Part shown: in pieces, positions 17,448-27,023 of the stretch
Layout of the letters: every line of letters begins with the position of its first letter
Position numbering within the stretch: position 1 is the stretch's first letter
Assembly: GCF_002435945.1 (NCBI RefSeq)
Contig: NZ_DIXC01000022.1
Location: 1-64,000, forward strand
Reading direction: 5' to 3'
Length of the DNA stretch: 64,000 nt
Source: Mesotoga sp. UBA6090
GTDB lineage: Bacteria; Thermotogota; Thermotogae; Petrotogales; Kosmotogaceae
Translations under genes and position numbers: made by a program
Notes under the pieces: model-generated
Seen by the model: only the letters and a program-made list of their open reading frames with translations
Databases searched by the model: none
What the model was told of the DNA's origin: nothing

Positions 17448-20400
17448 TTCCTCATAGGTAGTCTGGAAGCATACTGTCCTTCATAAGGTACAATAGACAC
17501 TACAAGAGTTTCAATTCCTCATAGGTAGTCTGGAAGCCTTTTCTGTTTGAACTGTTCATGTAACCGAAACTGGGTTTCAATTCCTCATAGGTAGTCTGGA
17601 AGCGTCATTGTGCCTCCCTCCTCTTTTTCTCGATCCAGGCTTGTTTCAATTCCTCATAGGTAGTCTGGAAGCTTCCTACATGGTACGGCACAAAAACCGC
17701 CGCAACAAAGTTTCAATTCCTCATAGGTAGTCTGGAAGCCTTTTCTGTTTGAACTGTTCATGTAACCGAAACTGGGTTTCAATTCCTCATAGGTAGTCTG
17801 GAAGCTCCTCTCTCAGAAACGCCAAGCGGCACATCAAACATGTTTCAATTCCTCATAGGTAGTCTGGAAGCCTTGGTGAGGCTCTCCCATTCCTTCGAGA
17901 ACTGACGGTTTCAATTCCTCATAGGTAGTCTGGAAGCTCGCGGCGCCCGAGTTCAGGCCCGCAACGGTCAGTTGTTTCAATTCCTCATAGGTAGTCTGGA
18001 AGCGGAAGATCTGTGTGACGTTTGTCTCCTGCGACCTTGGTTTCAATTCCTCATAGGTAGTCTGGAAGCATTCCAATTGCTGCCCTGTTGAAAGCAGGCT
18101 CCTTGTTTCAATTCCTCATAGGTAGTCTGGAAGCGATGTTGCTTTGTGGGCTAAGGACAATGTTTTGCCCAGTTTCAATTCCTCATAGGTAGTCTGGAAG
18201 CGGTTCTGGGCAGACATAGATATTCAGGACGGAGTACAGTTTCAATTCCTCATAGGTAGTCTGGAAGCGGTATGGGACACCGAGAAAGACGAACTCTCGG
18301 TAGTGTTTCAATTCCTCATAGGTAGTCTGGAAGCAGATGTCCTACTGGACAACATTTTTAGCATTTGAAGTTTCAATTCCTCATAGGTAGTCTGGAAGCC
18401 TCTCAAGAAGTGGGTCTATTCAGAGCTTGGTCTTGAGTTTCAATTCCTCATAGGTAGTCTGGAAGCTGGGCGGTACCATGTGGTTCGATGAGTTGGGGGT
18501 CCTAGTTTCAATTCCTCATAGGTAGTCTGGAAGCCCTGTTGCAACTATTGAGAAAGTTCTCAGAGTCATGTTTCAATTCCTCATAGGTAGTCTGGAAGCA
18601 TCACAGTTGACATCAACGACGCCGATGTAGCAACCAAGTTTCAATTCCTCATAGGTAGTCTGGAAGCAGATGTCCTACTGGACAACATTTTTAGCATTTG
18701 AAGTTTCAATTCCTCATAGGTAGTCTGGAAGCCTAGTACGACGTTGTATGTTTTGTATAGCATTGTAGTTTCAATTCCTCATAGGTAGTCTGGAAGCTTC
18801 CATCCAGTCCAAGCGGAAATGCCTGACTGAGTATCGTTTCAATTCCTCATAGGTAGTCTGGAAGCGTACGACGCTCCGGAAAGCTCCAGAAATGTAGTGC
18901 TGTTTCAATTCCTCATAGGTAGTCTGGAAGCTGCATTGTACGACGTTGTATATTTTTTTTTGCATTGTAGTTTCAATTCCTCATAGGTAGTCTGGAAGCT
19001 TCCTCTCTCAGAAACACCAAGCGGCACATCAAACATGTTTCAATTCCTCATAGGTAGTCTGGAAGCGTGTGCAATTGGTTTGATGAGAAGTGCACACTAC
19101 CCAGTTTCAATTCCTCATAGGTAGTCTGGAAGCGATGAGAAGTGCACACTACCCAAGACTTCTATGTATGTTTCAATTCCTCATAGGTAGTCTGGAAGCG
19201 AGCCTGCTTTCAACAGGGCAGCAATTTGTCAACGGTTTCAATTCCTCATAGGTAGTCTGGAAGCCGAGGATATTCACAGCTGGCATTATCAGGATTTTTG
19301 TTTCAATTCCTCATAGGTAGTCTGGAAGCTTCAATACTAACTACTTTTCGATCTATTACTATGAAGAGTTTCAATTCCTCATAGGTAGTCTGGAAGCGAT
19401 TATTGAGTCTGAGTTGATGAAAATTTACTACTGTTTCAATTCCTCATAGGTAGTCTGGAAGCTTGAGTTTGTTTGATGGGACTGTTCGCGGTTCGGTGTT
19501 TCAATTCCTCATAGGTAGTCTGGAAGCCAGTTTGACCGTAGTAATGATTCTTAGCTCCTGAATCAGGTTTCAATTCCTCATAGGTAGTCTGGAAGCGATG
19601 TTATAGCATTGAGCAAGATGGAAAAGCTATTGTTTCAATTCCTCATAGGTAGTCTGGAAGCTTCAATACTAACTACTTTTCGATCTATTACTATGAAGAG
19701 TTTCAATTCCTCATAGGTAGTCTGGAAGCAGTATATAGAATTACTCATTACTGAATGTTGATTATGTTTCAATTCCTCATAGGTAGTCTGGAAGCCAGGA
19801 TGAGACGCTTTCAGTTGATCAGTAAACCATTGTTTCAATTCCTCATAGGTAGTCTGGAAGCCCGAGTTCTCCAGGAGCTGATGATCCACCATGTCGGTTT
19901 CAATTCCTCATAGGTAGTCTGGAAGCGAGACTGAGAACCTTCTCGGAGTCACCCAGGCGTTGTTTCAATTCCTCATAGGTAGTCTGGAAGCCCATTCCAC
20001 GCGAGATAGTTTGGGTCAGTCCCTGCACGTTTCAATTCCTCATAGGTAGTCTGGAAGCCTCTCAAGAAGTGGGTCTATTCAGAGCTTGGTCTTGAGTTTC
20101 AATTCCTCATAGGTAGTCTGGAAGCGGGTAGAAATCGCTGTCGTGCAGAGCAAGGAGTTCATCGAGTTTCAATTCCTCATAGGTAGTCTGGAAGCGAGAG
20201 GGAGTGCTGGTTGAATTGAACCAGCAAAAAGTTTCAATTCCTCATAGGTAGTCTGGAAGCACAACGAAAAAACTTCATCCCCCTCCTCCACCAAAGTTTC
20301 AATTCCTCATAGGTAGTCTGGAAGCTTGCCGGTACAACATGGCTCATTGACTGGGTCAAAGTTTCAATTCCTCATAGGTAGTCTGGAAGCAGAGGGAGTG

Positions 20401-23400
20401 CTGGTTGAACTAAATCAGCAGAAAGTTTCAATTCCTCATAGGTAGTCTGGAAGCCACAGGAAGAAGCCAGAAACCTTTTTAATACCATTGGTTTCAATTC
20501 CTCATAGGTAGTCTGGAAGCCGGAATTCACAAATTTTGTACCGATTGGGAATACTTGTTTCAATTCCTCATAGGTAGTCTGGAAGCTGAACATCTTCAAG
20601 AACTTACCCCAGAAGAAGCCAGGTTTCAATTCCTCATAGGTAGTCTGGAAGCGAAGAAGAGGCAGAGGCAGAATAAGTACACTGGCAAGTTTCAATTCCT
20701 CATAGGTAGTCTGGAAGCGAATGTATTTTAATCTTATATCTTAACATTTCATAGTTTCAATTCCTCATAGGTAGTCTGGAAGCGCAATCATCAATGATGA
20801 AATATCATCATCATTGTGTGTGTTTCAATTCCTCATAGGTAGTCTGGAAGCGTCATCATCAATATGGTTATAATAATCCTGATAAAGTTTCAATTCCTCA
20901 TAGGTAGTCTGGAAGCCATACTTGGACGTAATAATCTTAACATCATCATACTCGTTTCAATTCCTCATAGGTAGTCTGGAAGCATTACCCGCAATGCATC
21001 CTCCCCGTCAAGGGAGTTTGGTTTCAATTCCTCATAGGTAGTCTGGAAGCAAACCCCTATCTTAACCTTACTTTAAGATTTACTGGTTTCAATTCCTCAT
21101 AGGTAGTCTGGAAGCGATGTATTCGTGGTAGTATATTCACATGGAACTGGTTTCAATTCCTCATAGGTAGTCTGGAAGCCCGACGTGCACGTCGTGAAAA
21201 CACTTGCGCCTTGCGTGTTTCAATTCCTCATAGGTAGTCTGGAAGCGATGAGAAGTGTACAATACCCAAGACTTCTATGTATGTTTCAATTCCTCATAGG
21301 TAGTCTGGAAGCTTCAACGAAGCAGTTTACAGGCTACGCAGAAAAGCGTTTCAATTCCTCATAGGTAGTCTGGAAGCTTCGGGGCCGTCTCTGTTGCTGC
21401 CATAATGAAAAGTTGTTTCAATTCCTCATAGGTAGTCTGGAAGCTAGTTGTTACCGGGGGTGGCCTGATCGTGGGCGTGTGTTTCAATTCCTCATAGGTA
21501 GTCTGGAAGCATGAGCTGGCATGGGGAGACTACCCAGAGAAGCTCGGTTTCAATTCCTCATAGGTAGTCTGGAAGCCTCCAATTGCTACACTTACTCCAT
21601 TTCTTGTTGCTGGTTTCAATTCCTCATAGGTAGTCTGGAAGCGCAGCTATCCAGCCTGCATTGGAATTGTAACCGCCGTGTTTCAATTCCTCATAGGTAG
21701 TCTGGAAGCCCTTGCCAGCATATGAAAGTGTTGCAGTGTTGCTCGGTTTCAATTCCTCATAGGTAGTCTGGAAGCGTTTTTCACTGCAAAGTGGCTTATG
21801 ACTCCAATTGCTGTTTCAATTCCTCATAGGTAGTCTGGAAGCAGATTGCCGTGCCTGTGACCTTTGCAACATTGAGAAGTTTCAATTCCTCATAGGTAGT
21901 CTGGAAGCCGGCTCAAAGATTTAGCCGGGACGCTCAGAAAACTTAGTTTCAATTCCTCATAGGTAGTCTGGAAGCGTCATTGTGCCTCCCTCCTCTTTTT
22001 CTCGATCCAGGCTTGTTTCAATTCCTCATAGGTAGTCTGGAAGCCAGCTTCATCGAACTTCAAACATCGATGGGGAGGGCGTTTCAATTCCTCATAGGTA
22101 GTCTGGAAGCACGTGAACTGTACCATATGGGATGAGGTACAGAATAGTTTCAATTCCTCATAGGTAGTCTGGAAGCGATTGACTGGCGTAATACACCGTC
22201 AGTTATAGCATTGTTTCAATTCCTCATAGGTAGTCTGGAAGCCACTGAGCATGGCTTCCTTAATCAGACTAAAGTCTTTGTTTCAATTCCTCATAGGTAG
22301 TCTGGAAGCCTGAGCATGGCTTCCTTAATCAGACTAAAGTCTTTGTTTCAATTCCTCATAGGTAGTCTGGAAGCGGGAAGAAGTTTGAAAGATTTTTCGT
22401 TGATCAAAGAAGGTTTCAATTCCTCATAGGTAGTCTGGAAGCGGCATGAAAGTTCTATTCAACAATGCCGGAACCAGGTTTCAATTCCTCATAGGTAGTC
22501 TGGAAGCGTTCGGTGACGTCAAGGCTTCATGGGAAGAACTCACGTTTCAATTCCTCATAGGTAGTCTGGAAGCCTTGTGCGTTAAAATCAGCATACTTGA
22601 TAAGATATAAGTTTCAATTCCTCATAGGTAGTCTGGAAGCGTTGATTTGCTGTAAACCCTAGATCTTTGAGCGCCTGCTGTTTCAATTCCTCATAGGTAG
22701 TCTGGAAGCGAAGGAAATTGGTAAGGATTTATCCGAAGCAGAAAGAAAGTTTCAATTCCTCATAGGTAGTCTGGAAGCGCTAAAGGAACTGGAAGACGAG
22801 AGAGACAAACTTGTTTCAATTCCTCATAGGTAGTCTGGAAGCTGAGGACCTGTTGACATTGTTGACAAGCGGCGAACTGTTTCAATTCCTCATAGGTAGT
22901 CTGGAAGCGCGAATTCCTTTTGAAAAACTTGTGGATTTATATCACTGTTTCAATTCCTCATAGGTAGTCTGGAAGCTACAGGAAAGTTTACCATCCGTGA
23001 GGCTCTAAACACGTTTCAATTCCTCATAGGTAGTCTGGAAGCGATAAAAATGGAGTTTAAGAACGGAAAGAACGTCGCAAGTTTCAATTCCTCATAGGTA
23101 GTCTGGAAGCCTTCACCATAGACGAATGGAAAGCGGTTTTAGGAAAGTTTCAATTCCTCATAGGTAGTCTGGAAGCCGGCGTATCACTACTGCGATGGCA
23201 CAGTGAAGAGATAGTTTCAATTCCTCATAGGTAGTCTGGAAGCCCGACAGGGCTTGGCCTTTCAACATTTTTCTCTGATGGGTTTCAATTCCTCATAGGT
23301 AGTCTGGAAGCGATCTGTGAACGTTCCGGCCTGGCCGAAAAAGGTCTGTTTCAATTCCTCATAGGTAGTCTGGAAGCCAAAAGTTCCTTTCGGGCCTCCT

Positions 23401-25091
23401 TCTCCATTGTCTGTTTCAATTCCTCATAGGTAGTCTGGAAGCGCTACCACCAGCCTCTCACTTATAGAATTTTAGTAGTTTCAATTCCTCATAGGTAGTC
23501 TGGAAGCACGTTGAAAGCATTTGATATTACTTTCAGTATTTCCGTGTTTCAATTCCTCATAGGTAGTCTGGAAGCTTCAGAATAACCTTCGGGTATATCA
23601 TCAGCATTAGGTTTCAATTCCTCATAGGTAGTCTGGAAGCCGAAGAGAAAAATTCATTCTAGCATCTAGCATCAAAGTTTCAATTCCTCATAGGTAGTCT
23701 GGAAGCGCTACCACCAGCCTCTCACTTATAGAATTTTAGTAGTTTCAATTCCTCATAGGTAGTCTGGAAGCGACAAGATCTCATTGACGAGATGGACGAC
23801 ATTCTGGTTTCAATTCCTCATAGGTAGTCTGGAAGCGAGTCTGAGACTGACGAATAACACGAATTACCAGGTTTCAATTCCTCATAGGTAGTCTGGAAGC
23901 TCTCGCTGTCCCTGACACCTAGCATTGCTTCTTTGATGTTTCAATTCCTCATAGGTAGTCTGGAAGCAAGTATCATACAAAAAGTACGGAAACCGTATAT
24001 TAGTTTCAATTCCTCATAGGTAGTCTGGAAGCCCGTGTGTGCGCAAGCTAGGTGCGCATTACACTGTGGTTTCAATTCCTCATAGGTAGTCTGGAAGCTA
24101 TGATACTTGAATAAAATAATTTTACAAAAATATAGTTTCAATTCCTCATAGGTAGTCTGGAAGCAGAGATATATTATATCTCTCTCCAAATGATGTCACC
24201 GTTTCAATTCCTCATAGGTAGTCTGGAAGCTGAGCCCTGAGCTGAGAGACGGAATAAGTCCCAACGTGTTTCAATTCCTCATAGGTAGTCTGGAAGCGTC
24301 GAAGAGAAAAATTCATTCTAGCATCTAGCATCAAAGTTTCAATTCCTCATAGGTAGTCTGGAAGCATAGTCGCACCAGAAAGAGATATATTATATCTCTC
24401 TCGTTTCAATTCCTCATAGGTAGTCTGGAAGCTTTTCATAATTAGACTTACTTTTGTAATTAAAACCCTTGTTTCAATTCCTCATAGGTAGTCTGGAAGC
24501 GCGAGAAGCACTGGTCAATCGTACTCGGTTACATAGTTTCAATTCCTCATAGGTAGTCTGGAAGCGTATACTCGAAGAAAATTAGAGTACATGTATCTAG
24601 AGTGTTTCAATTCCTCATAGGTAGTCTGGAAGCATATCTAGACGTAATAACATTGACGTCGTATAGCTGTTTCAATTCCTCATAGGTAGTCTGGAAGCCT
24701 TCGGTGCGGGTCTCCTCGTTCTCCAACCGTTCTTGTTTCAATTCCTCATAGGTAGTCTGGAAGCCACCGACTTGAAGGATATGACGGCCGAAAATCGGGG
24801 TTTCAATTCCTCATAGGTAGTCTGGAAGCGTCAGACTTTTCAAGCAGGATCTAGCCAGCACATCAGTTTCAATTCCTCATAGGTAGTCTGGAAGCCCACG
24901 TAATGCGCACCTAACTTTCTCACACACGGCGCGTTTCAATTCCTCATAGGTAGTCTGGAAGCAAAATTGCTGGAATTTGCAGAAGCAGAAAAATCAGTTT
25001 CAATTCCTCATAGGTAGTCTGGAAGCTATAATATCATCTCTTTTCAACATGAAAGGCTCTTGTTTCAATTCCTCATAGGTAGTCTGGAAGC
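17441..25091 (-). CRISPR. CRISPR array 2: 116 repeats, 115 spacers, next to the type I-B operon
   Basis: Same 30-nt repeat and orientation as array 1; first copy 17441-17470, leader-proximal copy 25062-25091. I counted 116 repeats, or 117 with the outlying one at 15450. Many spacers occur twice inside the array: for example 17538 and 17740; 18335 and 18668; 18400 and 20059; 19330 and 19662; 23443 and 23707; 23641 and 24301; 17604 and 21976. Others are diverged or overlapping versions of one target, sometimes from opposite strands (18070-18104 and 19200-19234). Peptide-like frames of the repeat (FQTTYEELK) are artefacts. Confidence 0.99.
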
Positions 25092-25257
25092 CCATTACTA
25101 TATAGATTATATAGGATTTTCAGCATTTTGAGGCAACAAGAGTTCTTGCCTATTTTTCAAAGACCGTTTTTTCATCAGTTGCATAGAAAACCAAAGATCT
25201 AAATCATGGCGCTTCTGTCGATCCCCCGGTGTTTTCAATTTATCAGGGGTCGACGGA
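25092..25257 (-). promoter_or_regulatory. CRISPR leader of array 2
   Basis: Near-copy of the array 1 leader: the first 20 bases next to the repeat are the same, the minus-strand TATAAT is at 25106-25111, and the inverted repeat GTCGACCCC...GGGGATCGAC lies at 25217-25254. The cas2 stop codon is two bases beyond, so the cas operon runs straight into the leader. Confidence 0.88.
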
Positions 25258-25258
25258 G

Positions 25259-25528
25259 CTAAAGGATTCCGTCGTCAGCCACTTGTTTCTTATCTATTCC
25301 GAGTATCTCGATGGTTAAATAATCTTCTGACCTTAGTTTGTAGATTCTCACCGAATCCTCTTCTTTGTTCATGATTTTCCCCAGTCGTTTCTTGAGTGTT
25401 TCGAGGCCTGCCTTTGTTAGTTCACCTTCAAATACTGAATTCTGAACCCAGTCTAGGTATTGCCTACAGATTTTAAGGGCTTTGATCACCCGCTTTTCCC
25501 CAATATCGTAGACGAGAAGAATGAACAC
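25259..25528 (-). CDS. cas2: CRISPR adaptation protein Cas2
   Basis: An 89-residue protein starting MFILLVYDI, the classical Cas2 beta-strand with its metal-site Asp, followed by KICRQYLDWVQNSVFEGELT and a C-terminal strand DYLTIEILG. Cas2 dimers bridge two Cas1 dimers in the spacer integrase. ATG 25528 follows GGAAGGAATAGA and lies 3 nt after the cas1 stop. It is the last gene of the type I-B operon, directly before the leader, and should serve both arrays because their leaders and repeats match. Confidence 0.97.
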   Translation of the reverse strand: MFILLVYDIGEKRVIKALKICRQYLDWVQNSVFEGELTKAGLETLKKRLGKIMNKEEDSVRIYKLRSEDYLTIEILGIDKKQVADDGIL

Positions 25529-25531
25529 ATT

Positions 25532-26521
25532 CTATTCCTTCCAGGGTATGTATTCACGCTCGCCTGTTATCTGTTTTTCTATTTTGTAAAGCTCCAAGCG
25601 AATCAGATACCGGTACGATACATTTCTTTTCAGTCGCGAATGCTTTATCGTTGTTTTCAGTTTTTCATCGTATGCTCTCACAAAGATCTCTTTTCCTGAG
25701 TCGTTCATGTATATCCCTTCCAAATGCTTAGCGAAATGTTTCGCCTGGATTTGTTTCTTGTTTATCATGGCGAATATCAGGCGATCTACAAGGACTGGCT
25801 TAAACACCTCGGCGACATCGAGATTCAAGGAAAAGCTGCGAAAATTCGTTGTGTGAAGGTATCCGATTCTCGGATCGAGGTGAGTACGATAAATCTCTCC
25901 CAGAACGGTTGTATAAAGCATTGTGTTCCCGAAACTTATAAGAGCATTGAGTCTATTCAAGGGAGGTTGTCTGGTTCTTGAAACGAACTCAAAGCTAGAG
26001 TCATCTATTATGGTATCGAAACATTTGTAATAAAGGTCTCTGAAGTTCCCCTCTATTGCCATTGCTTCATCTATGGTCCCAGTGTCTTCAAGGCGTTCTT
26101 TCAGTGCGTTTAGCCCTGCTATTTCTCTTTCGAGATCCTTTCCGCGTCTGTTGTAGTATGACAATACACTCAGCATGTTTTGCATTGAGCCTTTCACAAA
26201 CCTCTTTGCAAGATCCATGCGTTTCTTTCCATCATTGTAGAAATTGGCCTGTTGCAGTATCAGAAAGCCTGAATTCAGATGCTCTCTCGGATAGTAGGTT
26301 CCCGAATAGTAGTCATACCGATTGAAGAAATGAAGAGGAATCTGCTTTTGAGTAAGAAATTCTAGAACTCTCTTGTTAAGATCGATTTCTCCGAAAGCGC
26401 AGATTGAATCCGTCTGTTCGACGGGAAGATGAACCTTCTTTCCGTCTTCTTTTTCGAAGACTAGGGTATTGTTCATTCTCAAAAGCTTTCCCGAAGTGAA
26501 AAGGTACAGCATTCGCTTCAT
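25532..26521 (-). CDS. cas1: CRISPR integrase Cas1 (type I-B)
   Basis: I start at ATG 26521 (MKRMLYLFTSGKLLRMNN), the normal Cas1 N-terminus; an upstream extension would lie within cas4. The 329 residues have the N-terminal beta domain and a helical catalytic domain with IEGNFRDLYY, LNALISFGNTMLYTTVLGEI, GYLH and SLNLDVAEVFKPVLVDR, in which the conserved Glu, His and Asp metal ligands of Cas1 can be placed. It forms the integrase that inserts new spacers at the leader end. Only this intact copy is present for two arrays. Confidence 0.97.
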   Translation of the reverse strand: MKRMLYLFTSGKLLRMNNTLVFEKEDGKKVHLPVEQTDSICAFGEIDLNKRVLEFLTQKQIPLHFFNRYDYYSGTYYPREHLNSGFLILQQANFYNDGKKRMDLAKRFVKGSMQNMLSVLSYYNRRGKDLEREIAGLNALKERLEDTGTIDEAMAIEGNFRDLYYKCFDTIIDDSSFEFVSRTRQPPLNRLNALISFGNTMLYTTVLGEIYRTHLDPRIGYLHTTNFRSFSLNLDVAEVFKPVLVDRLIFAMINKKQIQAKHFAKHLEGIYMNDSGKEIFVRAYDEKLKTTIKHSRLKRNVSYRYLIRLELYKIEKQITGEREYIPWKE

Positions 26522-26525
26522 ATCA

Positions 26526-27023
26526 TCACACCCAACAATAAGTGTAGTAAGCGCAGTTCTTACACTTGTTCTGTGCCCTTTCGATCTCTGGAATCGGGCC
26601 TTCAACGAGTTTCTGTATTTCTTCGCATAATTTCTTTATTCTGTCTTCTTCTTCTTCAGTCAAAGTAATTGTTATTTTCTTCTTCTCTTTCGGCACCAGC
26701 AGCTGTCCCTCGGCCTGAACTCCCATTTCCTTTAGCCTCAGAAGATAGAAGAGCAGCTGATCTCTCGCTCCTTCTAGTGAATACTTGGACTTCTTTATCT
26801 CGCTTACAATGGTTTTTCCCTTTTTCTCTTCGACCATGTCGAGTTTTATGTTCTCTATGGCGATGTCCTTTTCTCCTCTGTTTTCGTAAGATGTTTCATG
26901 GATGAGCCTACCAAGTGCAAGGTTCATATCTTCGCTTTCGGGAAATATTCTGTGGGCTACTAACCATGCTTCCCTGGCACAGTAGGAATATGAAAGCACA
27001 AGGTAACCGGTAATATCTATCAA
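26526..27023 (-). CDS. cas4: CRISPR-associated exonuclease Cas4
   Basis: 165 residues from a TTG that overlaps the cas3 stop. A Cys near the N-terminus (LSYSYCAREAWL) and three near the C-terminus (KCKNCAYYTYC) form the iron-sulfur cluster site, and the RecB-type nuclease core includes DMVEEKKGKTIVSEIKKSK and an LGRLIHE helix. Cas4 trims and selects prespacers with the correct PAM for Cas1-Cas2. Its place between cas3 and cas1 is standard for type I-B. Confidence 0.95.
   Translation of the reverse strand: MIDITGYLVLSYSYCAREAWLVAHRIFPESEDMNLALGRLIHETSYENRGEKDIAIENIKLDMVEEKKGKTIVSEIKKSKYSLEGARDQLLFYLLRLKEMGVQAEGQLLVPKEKKKITITLTEEEEDRIKKLCEEIQKLVEGPIPEIERAQNKCKNCAYYTYCWV

Noticed and set aside
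2043..24189. Open frames inside the CRISPR arrays encoding repeated FQTTYEELK or FQFLIGSLEA peptides
   Set aside because: They are translations of the 30-nt repeat and spacers, with no ribosome binding sites; all lie inside arrays.
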